From the NCBI GenBank assembly GCA_003586115.2, contig QVOM02000126.1, positions 59,958,456 through 60,022,455 on the forward strand: 64,000 nucleotides of DNA, written 5' to 3'. The position numbers and the translations under genes are program-made. This document shows, one piece after another, positions 20,580-31,571 of the stretch. This stretch comes from Salvator merianae (lineage: Eukaryota; Chordata; Lepidosauria; Squamata; Teiidae). The notes below the pieces were generated by a model. That model saw nothing but the letters and a program-made list of their open reading frames with translations, had not been told where the DNA came from and ran no database searches. Position 1 is the stretch's first letter. Every line of letters starts with the position of its first letter.

Positions 20580-20830
20580 TTCAGGGGTGGAGTGTTTATA
20601 AGCAAGCACTCCAGACCTTTAAGCGAGAAATGTGCTGGTTGTGCACTCACCCTGCTATCTACATCTACAGAGATGTTGAAGTCTTTGATTTTTCTGGCAA
20701 GGACTTTCTTGCAAGGCACAGGAAATGGACCTGGAAGTCAGCCATTTTGTTTGTCTATCGAAATAGGGATGTGCTGGTTGACTGTATGGAAGCGATTCAA
20801 GTAAATCTGTGCATGCAGCAGTGGGGCAGT
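20580..20830 (+). repeat. 'AAGTCAGCCATTTT' dispersed family, best copy
   Basis: Aligns with 49940-50089 over about 90 bp: 'gatgttgaagtctttgattt', 'tctggcaaggactttcttgc', 'aaggcacaggaaatgg', 'ggaagtcagccattttg' and 'tgtcta'. I estimate 75-80% identity by eye. Reverse copies occur near 35711-35750 and 54182-54200. The class is unknown and no terminal repeats were found. Confidence 0.6.
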
Positions 20831-21314
20831 GAGGCAGGAAAAAGTGCTATAAGAAATGCTTCCCTGCATTCAGTAGTCTCCTGTCACAATGACAATGAGT
20901 TGCACAACAAAGCCCACCAGCAGAAGATGAGGACACCACTTGCTCTGCTTACAGTTTTCCAGCAGTTGGCCTTTGAAGGCATACAAGCTCCTGCTGCATT
21001 AGGGCTAATAGTCATTGGTAGTGCTGAATTTCATGAATTGGTCCAAACCTTTTTTGGAACCTATTCAAACTGGTAGCCATCATCACATCTTATGCTTCGA
21101 TGTAAATCCAGAGGTTAAGGCAACCACAGAAAAACCCTGCATTGATTTACATTGCGACTGACTAGCTTTGTTCAGAATTACATTGAGTTGAATTGGGAAA
21201 GGTTCCCAATGCAAGTCAATAGAAGAAAGGAACCTTCATTGAAAGGGGTAGAGCTCAGAACATGTACCATGGGAGCAGTGCCAAAGCACGCACAACTGCT
21301 ATGCATAAAACCTC
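20831..21314. other. No recognisable feature
   Basis: Part of a 148-codon open frame (20630-21076) runs through here. It overlaps the dispersed repeat, has no recognisable domain and is probably chance. Confidence 0.4.
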
Positions 21315-21800
21315 CAGATGCCAGTCCAAATGACCCCACCAGAAAAAGTCTTTTATAGACTGCAATACAGAAAACACAGGTGACTGCCAAGATGCCACAT
21401 ATCCCTCATCCAGACAAGGGTTTTACACAGACTGCAATGCTGGGCATACTCAGGCCACATGAGGTGTTACTCGTGCTGCAATGCTGAGTCCACTGATGCC
21501 ACACAGAATGTCTATCATCTGCTACATTCAGAAAAGAGGTTTTCACATTCTTGAGTTTTAAACACACTGATGCCACATGGAATTCAACCTTGTACATCCA
21601 GAATTTTTTTTTCACTTGCTGCAACACTAAACACATGGATACCAGGTGGAATTACCCACTTCCCAAATCCAGAAAAGGGTTTCTCACATTCTGTCTTGCT
21701 GGAGAATCCAGATGCCAATTTCTCTTAAACCAACATGAAGTATTTTCACAGCCTGCAATGGTGAAATGCCACCTCACCACTTCAAACACTTTGATACCAA
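21315..21800 (+). repeat. Decayed tandem array, units of ~62-74 bp, about seven copies
   Basis: Successive units share three anchors: 'gatgccacatggaatt', 'catccagaaaaggg' and 'ttcacagactgcaatgctga' plus 'acacactg'. Starts of 'gatgcca'-like anchors fall near 21316, 21390, 21453, 21494, 21570, 21639 and 21711. One unit is shortened. Units are well diverged, so the array is old. It lies directly before a second array (22101-22430) and a transposase relic. I do not recognise the family and see no convincing coding frame. Confidence 0.75.
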
Positions 21801-22100
21801 ACCAGATGCTTACCTGTTTCCCATACACCCTGGACAGGACAGTTCAAAACTCAGTAAGAAGAACACCATCTCCTACCTTTAATGTAGGTTGGAGAGCCCT
21901 GGGATCCTAAGAAATGAGGCTTCCTTTGAAGCTGCCAGGGAAGTCTTTTAACAGCAAAGAAGGAGGTTTCCCTTCAGTTTGGCTTTGTATCCAGGGAAAT
22001 CATATGCAAGAATCTTGGAGAATGGAACCCACATGCTTATGAGCCTGGGTGCTGGAGGCAGGACTCAGAGGAAGGAGCACCACTAAGGACCTGGTGGGAG
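21801..22100. other. Inter-array spacer
   Basis: About 300 bp between the two decayed arrays. 'gtatccagggaaatca' and 'gagaatggaacccacatgc' look like weak relatives of the downstream 95-bp units, so the second array may extend into it. Confidence 0.35.
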
Positions 22101-22430
22101 ATGGAGAACACCCAGCAGAGACTTTCCTTGCACCCAGAGGCAACACTCAGATCAGGAACTTGGCAGAAGAAATTTTTCTATCCAGAGAAGTGTGGAGAGG
22201 ATGCAGCAGAGGCTTGCCTTGCAGCCAGAAACAGCACCTACACCACAAATCTGGCAAACCACCCCCCTACTCTTTTGGCCAGGGAAGAGAGGAGAAGACC
22301 CAGCAGAGATTTGCTTTGCAGCCAGATATAGCACATGGACCAAGAACTTGGTAGCTTGGTAGCTTTTTGGTGGTGGAGGGCACCCAGCAGACAGCCCTCT
22401 TTCTTTTTTTTTCCCCAGAAAAAGAAGGAC
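22101..22430 (+). repeat. Decayed tandem array, units of ~80-97 bp, three to four copies
   Basis: Units start near 22101, 22196, 22292 and 22375 with 'acacccagcagagac', 'gatgcagcagaggc', 'agacccagcagagatt' and 'gcacccagcagacag'. These are followed by 'ttgcagccagaaacagcac'-like text and a 'tggcc/tatccagggaagagaggag'-like end. The repeats are strongly diverged. A 101-codon frame across them is a by-product. Confidence 0.7.
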
Positions 22431-22439
22431 TTTACAAAA

Positions 22440-23089
22440 TCTCCTCCTTTTCTCCTTCTGCCTTTGAAATTGACTCAAGTGAAGAATGTTCTTCTGGCTA
22501 TGTTGCTGTGCATTTCAGCTCCCCCAGCCATGTAGTATGTGCTCCTAAGGTTTCTGTCACAGGCAGCCGCAATCATGACTGCGCCACTGTGATCTGCTGC
22601 AGCTCCCCTGGGAATCTTGCATTTGCATCTGCTGAAATGATATTCTCCATCACCTATACATTACAGAAGTTTTTTGAACTTCTGCAACCAGCCATGGCTA
22701 GCCTGAGTCTCCATCTCCAGATCTCTGAATGAGATGACCGAAGATCCACTTTGCCTTGCTGAAGATCTGGCTTGGTCAAGGGCATCTTCTTCTGAGTCTG
22801 GTTCTCCATCCACATTTTCACAGCTTTATTCATCCTCATCACCCTTGGATCCCTGGACTTCAAACACCTTATAGTCCAGGCTCGTCGGCCACATTTCTAT
22901 GAATGGCATCTTCATTTTTTTTGATGGCCCCCATAGTGAACTGCCTGACACCAAAGACTCTTCCAATGGCAGTGAACTCTTCTGCCTTCTTTCATTTAGT
23001 CTAGGACTTTGATCTTGGCCTCAAGGGACAAGGCAACCCTCTTCCCCTTCTAGCTCTGCTGCTTTGCTGTTAGCATGCTTTGGAGCCAT
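22440..23089 (-). pseudogene. pogo/Tigger-type (CENP-B-like) transposase relic
   Basis: On the minus strand an ATG at 23089 begins 'MAPKHANSKAAELEG' and continues, after a frame change, with 'SLEAKIKVLD'. A further frame (about 22990-22900) reads 'EFTAIGRVFGVRQFTMGAIK', then 'KNEDAI', the Psq-type helix-turn-helix of Tigger and CENP-B proteins. Next, 22850-22775 gives 'MNKAVKMWMENQTQKKMPL', the second DNA-binding (CENPB-type) half. Then 'GWLQKFKK' and 'ADANARFPGELQ' follow in other frames. The catalytic DDE part is not visible. At least three frameshifts and stops make it non-functional. It could also be a decayed retrocopy of a domesticated CENPBD-type gene. Confidence 0.65.
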
Positions 23090-23284
23090 CTTTGCTAGCT
23101 GTCATAGAACTGCTTCCACAATGTAAAACTGATTCCAGAAACCTTTTTGCGGAGTTTTGCAGCTTTCCTGGGGTAAAAAGTGCCATCCATTTATTAATTA
23201 CACTACAACCCAAATATCCAGAAAAGCTTCTTTCAGCTGTTTCATGTACCTATGAAATTGCACAAGAGATGAAGGGTGCCTTGT

Positions 23285-23360
23285 AGCATTCTACGTATTT
23301 ATTCTATTTATTTGTTCCTATCCCACCATTAACATAAACATTTCAAAAGCAGTGTACAGT
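23285..23360 (-). mobile_element. LINE/SINE 3'-tail fragment
   Basis: 'tatttattctatttatttgt' followed by 'cccaccattaacataaac' is the reverse complement of a LINE/SINE tail with A-rich end. Short and diverged. Confidence 0.45.
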
Positions 23361-24225
23361 TTTGATCATCATGAAGTGAAGAATTTCCCCAGCATCACCA
23401 ATGGAGCCCATCCTGTAAGGAAAACCCAAAGCCCACACAAAATGGTTTCCATGGAAGCCTGGTACAACAAGGCGTGTCAGAAGGATATATGTCTAATGTC
23501 ACTAAAAGCCTCTGAAATGTTCAGGAGAACCAAGAATTTCATTTCTTCATCCATTCCCCAAGTCATCTGCCAAAGCAGATTGTTTCCATTTCTTAATTAG
23601 ACTGGAAACCAGACTGAAATGGACATAAATCAGTTTCCTCCAATATTCCCTGAAGCTGGAATGGTCATACAAACCTCAAGAGTAGTGTTTCTTAAACTAT
23701 GTTCTGAGAGATGCTGAAGATTTACAAACTATTTGAAGGTGTTGCACAAATGATTATAAAAAGTACCCAAGTGGATTGCTAAAAGCAAGGCTTCCCCACT
23801 GGTATGCATACTCCTAAGAAAGTGCCGTGCATTTTATATGTCCAGTCTGTAGTCCTTGTGGATCAAAGCAATAGTTTTTAGTGATGTGTATGCACCCAAA
23901 CTCCAGCTTATTCTGTTGTGATTTGCCCACATTGTGCGCTTTGTCTGATGAACTGTCCACAAAAATCTCCAAGTCAGTAACTCCTTCTACAGGAGGATTC
24001 AGAAAGTTAATATTGATGGGGTAGAAAGATAGACAGGTAGCTTTTCTTCTCTCTAGCTGGAAGAAGGCAGCCATCAAGTAAATAGTGGGTATTTTCTCAC
24101 TTCTCTTGCCCCCTTTTTACAGTATAATGCATTCCATTTTATTGATTGTTAACTTGATATTCCATTTTTTTAAAAAGGTCAAGACTGTAAACACTCTTCA
24201 CCCCTGATCCTATCCTTACAATGTA
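23361..24225. other. No recognisable feature
   Basis: Intergenic-type sequence without a supported gene, array or inverted repeat. Confidence 0.45.
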
Positions 24226-24473
24226 AGCAGAGAGTGTAACCTAGTGTCGTGCTAGAATGTCACACTAGGATCCAGGAGTGAATTGGTTCAAATCCCTAAT
24301 AGGTTGAGAAAGCTCAAGAGGTCACCTTGGGCCAACAACTGGTTCTTAGCCTAACCTATCTTATAGAATTGTTATGAGGATAAAATGAGGGGAGGAGAAT
24401 AATGTGGACTGCTGCCTTGAGATCTTCAGAAAAGGCAGGACGTAAATGCCATAAATGAATAAAGCTGGAAGGT
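24226..24473 (+). mobile_element. MIR-like tRNA/core SINE, near full length
   Basis: A tRNA-like head with B box 'ggttcaaatcc' (24285-24295) is followed by the MIR-type block 'gtcaccttgggcca', 'cctaacctatcttatagaa', then 'ttgttatgaggataaaatga'. It ends with an L2-like tail 'tgccttgag...aaaaggcagg' and 'ataaatgaataaa'. Order and content match MIR-like core SINEs moved by L2-group LINEs. Confidence 0.75.
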
Positions 24474-26062
24474 AATGACTGCTCCATGGTATGTGAGCTT
24501 TCCCAGCTATGTGAAGAGCCTCCAACAAGCCACATGCAGGGGGAAAAGGGCTTCTGGTGTAGTGCTCCTTCCTCTGTGCTGTTCTTAAAGCTGCAGTGTG
24601 CTGTTTGTGCACTATCCACCGCTTCCAATTGCACTAACATCACAGCTGGGGGACTTCCATGCCCTGGCAGTGATGCTGATGACTGCAAGAGGTCTTCAAA
24701 CACAAGAAATGGCTCCATGGGCCATTTTCTGTGTTCATAAATGGATAGGCCCCCACCATCAGACCAGTTAGGTCCAACACAGTCAGCATTAGTGCATCTC
24801 TCCTGGAAAGATGAATAGGAAAAAGGCATTAAGAAAATGGATTTAAACAAATGTACATCACTGCTGCAAGTACATTTAGAGTTTTAAAAAGGAGATTAAA
24901 TCACTAATTTCCTGTGTCATATACAGATAAACTTAGCAGATATATATTTCTTGAGAAAGCCACATAGCGGTGCAGCTAATCTTTCAATTCAAACATTATG
25001 GTGAGATTTGGCATCTGTAGTAATGCGTATACATGTAAACCACCTATCTTTTCTAGCAGGGAGACTGTATCATTTTATACCATTTTGCAAACTTTCAGAT
25101 GGAGACATAGATAATATTTTCTGTGGCTTCTAGAAACTCATGGTTAAAAATTCTTAGAGGTCCTGAAATTGCTTTGAAAGTTTCTGGAAAGCCACTTTTT
25201 ATGTACAAATATCCGAGACTCCTCATATTGGCAGAATTTCAGACCTCACAGACCAAGAAGACTTTCAAAGTAAATACCTAATTCCTAAAAGAGACATTTA
25301 TATGGAAATTTAGCAGTTAGGACTATTCAAGGACCTAGATTCTGCCCATGCTTAACTCTCCCCCGACCCCCACCCCTCCACCTACTTTCTCATTTAGAAA
25401 GCTTGTAAAAGGTTATGTGATTATGTAAGACTTAAACATTCAAGAGAAAAGAAAACCTCAGAAGTCACAAGCTACAATCCTGTGCACAATTTCAAAGAGT
25501 AAAGCACTGAAATTTAAGAGACTCATCCATGTATAATACTATGCAGGATTGCGGCCATAAAGGTTTTATGAAAATGTATATTCATGACAGAAATATTCAT
25601 AGGAATATAATGTTCCATTCCCAGTACGTCTGGCATAGCATTGCTTTTTTGAAACTGAAATTACACTAAAATCCAGGGGATCTTAGCTGTTAACAATTTT
25701 TGGGCTGGAGACCACACCAAGCAAATACACAGCACAGACAAGGTGACAAACTGAATTTAATGTTACGGTTCCACCACCACAGAACTGACACTCGTAATGT
25801 CAAATCATAAATCAGGTAGCAGACATGCCAGATCAGCAACTAGATGCAATTACCAGGCCACTGGAAGATGTCTGGCAGCTTTATTTAACTGAGCTTTTAG
25901 TTTAAATTATTTTGAAAGCAAATTTAACAATTTAACAATTGAAGCAAATTGTTTAAACATGAGACAAGCTTGTCACCTTCACACCACCATTGGTGAACCC
26001 CTGTTCCATCAAAATGCTTCAATCAGCTATACTATTGAGTTTTCACTGCCAAGTGAAGCAAA
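24474..26062. other. No recognisable feature
   Basis: AT-rich stretch. The 164-codon minus frame at 24356-24850 runs out of the SINE into unique-looking DNA and has no recognisable domain. Confidence 0.45.
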
Positions 26063-26300
26063 GGGCATTTTCACACTTACCACCATGGAATGTTCAATTG
26101 CGAACATTCCACAGTGGTATTGACCATGCAGCATTGACACTGTCTGCACTGTGTGACCATAGTGCTTACCATCAGCAGGTATCCTTGCTCCATTCTTACT
26201 ATGACAGCAGCCAGGAAACATCTGGCCACTGCCATGGCAACCAGCAGCACCACTCAGCATGCAGGCATGCACAGGTGCAATTGTGCGATCATGCAGGCCC
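26063..26300. mobile_element. Harbinger-like MITE, short copy
   Basis: Left end 'gggcattttcacacttacc' and right end 'gtgcgatcatgcaggccc' fit the GGGCCTGTTCGCAC family. The inside shares 'ggccactgccatggcaacca', then 'gcagcaccactcagcatgca' with the copy at 18948. It is 238 bp, so it has lost the part between the X-box-like block and the right end. No clear target duplication. Confidence 0.65.
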
Positions 26301-26789
26301 TAACTCCATCAATTCATTCCTTAGTTTCCCTTAAGTGTTCATAATCTCTTAATAGCCAACAGAGCTACAGCAGACAAAATTAGTCCTCAAGCCTTCATGA
26401 ATCAGATGAAACCATATAGACCAAAGTAGTTCTTGTTCCTTCACAGTGGGGCTGAGTTTTATAGGAAGTCTTGGTAAATGGCCCTTCTGGGTAGTGACTC
26501 TCAGTTTGTGCAACAGACATTTGCCAGGTGCCAGTATTGCATATGTTTTGGTGACTGGTGAGGGCACATCTCTTCACCCAGGAATCCTGGCTATTAATTC
26601 CTTCTTTATAGCTGCTCTGGTGATGGACTTTCTACTTTTTTCCATTTAGTTTTAGAATGCTAAATTGTTACATTTTATTCCTTTGGCATGGATCTCATGT
26701 CTTTATAAGGTTGATCCATTAGTTACACTTTGTCTTGTTGAAACTGATTAGACTGAGTCATGATCCACATAGTCTCTTTTCAAAGACTT
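26301..26789. other. No recognisable feature
   Basis: No gene or repeat supported. Confidence 0.4.
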
Positions 26790-27270
26790 CTGGAGCTGCA
26801 TCCAGGCATGAGGTAAAACCTATGTTCCCCACACCCTGCATTGCATTTAGAATTGCAGGCTTTTCCATGACCTTCCCAATGCAACGTCGTTTTCAATATG
26901 AAGAAAGTGCGTTGCAAGGCTAATATGGGAAATGCAGTAACGATGCTGGTTTTCCCAGACAACTCCACTTACCTTCACATCTGGCAAGGTGAAAATGAAA
27001 TCACCTCACTGAGAACTTCTGGGAATCAGCAAGCATGTGAAACAAACCCTGAAAGAAACAAAAGAAAGTGGGCTGGCACTTGGCTGCCTCCCAGAAGTTC
27101 CCAGCAAGGAAACTTTATATGCATCTTGCCAGACATAAAGGTAAGCAAATGTATGCCAAACCTTGCTGCTTGCATCTGGCAGGCCCCAGCTAAAGGTAAT
27201 TGTGAGGTCTTTTTTATATCCCACATTGCCTGTTGTCATGGGTGTCTGCTAGGCTTGGCATACAAATGTC
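26790..27270 (+). repeat. Dispersed ~0.4-kb repeat, copy 2 (sister of 2830-3265)
   Basis: Shares ordered blocks with 2830-3265: 'ccttcccaa', 'ggttttcccaga', 'gagaacttctgggaa', 'agttcccagcaaggaaac' and 'ttttttatatcccacattgc...tgctagg'. The microsatellite found in the other copy is absent here. Class unknown. It directly precedes the LINE at 27300, but the 2830 copy has no LINE after it, so they are separate. Confidence 0.55.
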
Positions 27271-27299
27271 TGCCTCCTTTCAGTCCCCAACCTTGCCCA

Positions 27300-29905
27300 G
27301 TCCTTGATAAGGGGGATGTTGTTGATGTATTGCCCACCCTGTTGCCCTACAACCTCCCTGATGGAGCTGACAGAGGTGGCCTTCCATGTGGTGCTGGAGA
27401 AACCCAGGACCATTGCCCTGAGGGATTTCCACATTCATGCAGATGGTACTCTCATAGACCTAACTTGTGACTTCTTGTCCTCCATGATGGTCATGGAGCT
27501 GTCTCAGTTTGTGGTTGATCCAACTCATAGGATAGGTAATATACTTGACCCAGTTTTTACTTTGGGCTGCAAGAAGGTGGTCTGGATATTGAGGGGGTTT
27601 AATGTCACCCTGCTGTCATGGACAGAGCATCATTTGGTTAAGTTTTGGTAGTATGACAGCATTCCCATATCACAAGGGTGTTAAAGTGATCCACCCCTGG
27701 AGACTTATGGAATTTGAAGGATTCCTGAATATTTTGAGGGAATTTCCAGTAGTCAGTGCCAGTGATCTCTCAGGGTTCTCATTGACTTAAGGAACAGTGA
27801 GACACAATATTGGCATGATCACTTCAGAGTGCCCTCTCCAGTGATGTGGAGTATTCTTTCTTCAGAACTTTGGGTGATGAAATAACTTAGGAGATGGCTG
27901 GAGTGCACGTGGCATACTGTTTGCCATGGAGGGGGCCAAGCACAGGTAAAAGTGAGTGTGCCTGCTGCGTGGCAGTGAAGGCTCCAACTTTGTTGTCTCC
28001 ATTGCATCCTCAAATAACCAGTCAGCAGAGCTTTCCAGAGTGGTGAAAGAGCTGCTACCATCTGCCCCATCAAACTCACTATTGGAGCCTTCAGAAGTCT
28101 GCTGCAGTGGGTTTCGAAAATATTTTGAGAATAAAACCACTCTTAGTGTCGCCCAGAATGGTGCTTTTGATACAGTGTCTGCTGAAATGTCCAGGAGCAC
28201 TGACTGGTCTGGTTTTATGGAATCACTTCTAATTTTAAAGGCCTGATGCCATGGACAAGACTCTTGCCATGTTCCCTTGACACTCATCTTGGCTTATGAG
28301 AACAAGTCATATGGGGATGGCTGGGGTGGGTCCAGGAATCCTTCACTATGGGATGGGATGGTGCCATATGCCTTGAAGGAGGTGGTGGTCCATGCAACCC
28401 TAAAAAAAGAATCTCTTCTAGGACCTTGAGATGTGTTCTAACTATTACCCAATTGCAAATAACCTCTTTTTAGGCAAGATGTTGGAGAGGGTGATTGTCA
28501 TGCAGCTGCAGGCATTCTTGAAAGAAACTGATTATCTAGATCCATTTCAATATTGATTCAGGCTTCGTTTGGGAACAGAATCCTCTTCGGTTGCTTTGAT
28601 GGATGACCTAAGTTCTGAGGGAGAGGGATAGACGGAGTGTAACTCTGTTGATCCTCCTTGATTTCTCAGAGACCTTTGATACTTTTGACTTAGCATCTTT
28701 TTGGATCACCTCTGCAAGATGTGAGTGAGGCACACTGTGTTACACTGGTTCTCCTCTACCTACATAGGCAATCCTAAAATCCTATTGGATGTCTGTAACT
28801 CTGTGCCCCGGAAGCTGGGCTGTGGTGTACCATGGAGTACAATGCTATTAAACATCTATATGAAGGCGCTGGAGGAGGTTGTCAGGAGTTCTAAGGCTAG
28901 GTGGCATCGGTATGCTGATGATACTCAGCTCTATTTTTCCTTAAAATCTCAATCAGGAGAGGTCCTGAACTAGAGTCTGGCCATCAGTGATGGCCTGGAT
29001 GAGGCCAATAAATTGAGGTTGAATCCTGACAGGTCAGAGACCTTGTGGAAAGCACCAGGGTCCAAGATTTTGGGATTTTATCTGTTCTAGATGAGGTTGT
29101 ACACCTTCAGAAGGAACAGATATGTAGGTTAGGGGTGCTCCTGGAATCATCTTTGTCCATAGAAGCTCAGGTGACCTCTGTGGCCAGGAATGCCATTTGC
29201 CAACCTTGTTTGGTCTATCAGTACTCCTTTATCTGAACAGAGATAACCTGGCCACTGTTCTTCATACCCTGGTAACCTCACATTTAGAATACTTTAACGT
29301 ACTGCACGTGGGGATATTGTTGTATCTGCTCTAGAAGCTGCAAATAGTGCAAAATGTACTAGCCAGGTTGCTGAGCGGGGTGCCTGCTTGAGCACACATC
29401 ACACCTGTTCTTAAGCAACTGCGATGATTGCCAGTTAGCTATTGGGCCAGGTTCAAGGTTCTCTCCTTGGCATATAAGGCCCTAAACAACTTGAGACCAT
29501 GGTAGCTTAAATAATGCCTCCCTCTTTATAACTTTGAAAGAGCCCTGAGATCATCTGGAGAGATCTTACTGCACGTCCCACAAAACACAGAATGCCATCT
29601 TATGATGGCTCACAGTCAGGTCTTCCCTGTGGTAACGCCTTCTCTGTGGAATGCCCTCCCTCCTGCTATCTGTGAGGCACCTACAGATAACTTACAGCTT
29701 TTAGGTACCTCTGAAAGACCTCTCCCTTTACCCAGGCAATTCCTGTATGAATGCTTGTTCCTTTCCCTTTCCACCCAGTTTTTAATATGCTTTTAATGGT
29801 TGGTTTTTGTGTGTGTGGTTTTACCCTTGTTTTTAAACCTTCTTGTAAACCGCTTAAAGATGTTTTTGAGAAGCAGTACACAAAGGTTTTAAATAAATAA
29901 ATAAC
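27300..29905 (+). mobile_element. L2/CR1-group LINE, ~2.6 kb, 5'-truncated and inactivated
   Basis: The 5' part (27304-27650) encodes the end of an AP endonuclease: 'LMYCPPCCPTTSLMEL', then 'LRDFHIHADG' (from LGDFNIHxD), 'VVDPTHRIGNILDPVFTLG' and 'LSWTEHH' (from SDH). The reverse transcriptase follows, with 'LLDFSETFDT' at 28654 onward and 'RWHRYADDTQLYFS' with YADD at 28911-28922. Near 29340-29700 come 'LQIVQNV'-like and 'FPVVTPSLWNALPPAICEAP' blocks. The 3' UTR ends in 'aaccgcttaaagatg' and '(aaat)n'. Many stops and frameshifts show it is dead. It is the most complete LINE in the window. Confidence 0.85.
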
Positions 29906-30905
29906 CATAAATCTTGTCAAGGTCACTTTACTGAGGTGGCGTGCAAATGCATGTGGCAGCCAGAAGTTGACTTGAGGGCACACCCAAAATCACTACCAGG
30001 GATAAAAAGTGTGGTAGACTTCTGCCTTTCCTTCTACTACCTAGAAACAATTCTGGGCAGGTTTTCAACAGCTACAGGTGGCATTCTGCCACAGAGTATC
30101 CCCCTGAGGCTCTATGGTGGCATGCAGTATGGACAACATGTCCACACCCCTGTAGTAGCTGCTCCATGCTGTGGCCCAAATATCGCTCAGTGTGAAAGAC
30201 ATCTTAGGCTGCATCTTGAAGGCCAGGAAAAGAGCCAGCTTTGTGGCAGAATTCTCTGGTCATCTCCTTGGACCAGGAGGTGTGCCATGTACAGGAATGG
30301 TGCCTCTTGGCATAAAAGTCTTCAGAGCTGTGGAACAAAAGTTCTGCAGTTTTGGAATTTCTATCTGGGGGAGTTTAGCACCAAACAGGAAATGGACACC
30401 AGGAATTTGCCATTTTCTGTCAAACCACTCAGAAACCGAAACTGGTAGGTTTGCCACCATTTCTCAAGTTTTCCTACCTCAGAGGCAGCCTGCAGGCCCA
30501 ATGTGGTCACCATGCCCCAGGGATTCTGATCAGGCACACAGTTTTGATCATCTGCTGCAGTCTTAGTCATGAGTAACTTTACACACCCATTTCCATTAGG
30601 GTTGCTGCACGGAAAAAATAACAATGTTATTGCATATTTAAAAGTGGTGTAGAAAAAGAAATCTCAACTGCTGTGGCATGGAGACAACATCTTGAGAAGT
30701 TTCGTGTTGAAAGCTACAAGATCCCTGTCCCCTTCTCTGTAAAGCAACCCTAATTTCAATGAGACCTGAATGCATCCAGTCTCATGAGCTGCATTTGGAT
30801 CCTGTTTCATTAAGTGAGAGAGAAATGCAAAAACAAATTAATGGTTTGTATGAATAGTTAAACATTATTGACTCAACACAAATCTGCAACAAGATGCACT
30901 CCGTT
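29906..30905. other. No gene; old dispersed-repeat traces
   Basis: At 30388-30422 'acaggaaatggacaccagga' and 'atttgccattttctgtc' resemble the 'AAGTCAGCCATTTT' core. Open frames of 131 and 170 codons across 29936-30566 overlap this and show no recognisable domain. Confidence 0.4.
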
Positions 30906-30907
30906 CT

Positions 30908-31571
30908 GGTTGTTATAGCATAATGGTAAAGTTTCAGACTAGAATCTAGGACAACTTCTGCATGTGCCACAGCATGCCACAAAAGTGGCACCAATTGTAC
31001 CAGGAAGAGTTCCCCATTCTGGCCTAACTTCCCCACCAATTATGCTAGCAACATCACCCCATCCCATCCTTCCTTTTGTTCCCTGATTTCAAACCTGCAG
31101 GCTGGGGGAAGCTGAGTGGTGTACCCAGAAGTGGCCATGGAAGTGGGCTATTCTTAACATTGCTGGACTCTGAAGTGTGGTGTGGCTTGCTCCTGTCACT
31201 ACTGACTATCAACATAGTGGCAGCAAGAACGAAACCCAGGCTAAGAATGGAAGGGAGACCAGCAGAGGGCCAGGAAAGAGGTCCATGTGGTGAGCATGTT
31301 CTCTGGAAGGTTGTGCCTCCCAGGGAACATGCAAGCATCTGGATCCTATGGCCTGGGCACGTACAATGGTTCAAAAGGGTATTGTGCATGTTGGCTAGGA
31401 GCCCCTGGTTGAAATCCCAACTTGACTACAAAAGTTCCCTGTGTCACCTGAGGCTATAGTCATGGCTCTCATCCCAATCAACTTACAAGACTGTTGTAAA
31501 GATAAAATTGAGGGAAATTATGTGCACTGCCTTCAGTTCCAACTTGAAAAGGTGGACAAATAAATAAATAG
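30908..31571 (+). mobile_element. MIR-like SINE split by a 443-bp insertion
   Basis: The head is at 30908-30951 ('gcataatggtaaagtttcag', 'actagaatctagga'). The remainder is at 31395-31571, with B box 'ggttgaaatcc' (31407-31417), 'gtgtcacctgaggc', 'acaagactgttgtaaagata', a tail 'tgccttcag...aaaaggtggac' and '(aaat)n'. The two parts join into one SINE like that at 24226-24473 once 30952-31394 is removed. Confidence 0.65.
30952..31394. mobile_element. Unclassified insertion in a SINE, 6-bp flanking repeat
   Basis: The inserted 443 bp is flanked by 'ctagga' at 30946-30951 and 31395-31400, which looks like a target duplication. Its ends ('caacttctgcatgtgcc', 'tgtgcatgttgg') are only loosely inverted. 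It has 111- and 127-codon frames without recognisable domains. Class unknown. Confidence 0.5.

Noticed and set aside
21315..21800. CRISPR-like regular repeats
   Set aside because: Units are contiguous and diverged, with no constant repeat/variable spacer pattern, and the genome is eukaryotic.
24356..24850. 164-codon minus-strand open frame
   Set aside because: It begins in unique-looking DNA and ends inside a SINE tail; no domain, codon pattern or splice context supports it.
28725..28973. Candidate reverse-transcriptase gene
   Set aside because: YADD is present, but surrounding frames are broken; it is a dead LINE, not a gene.
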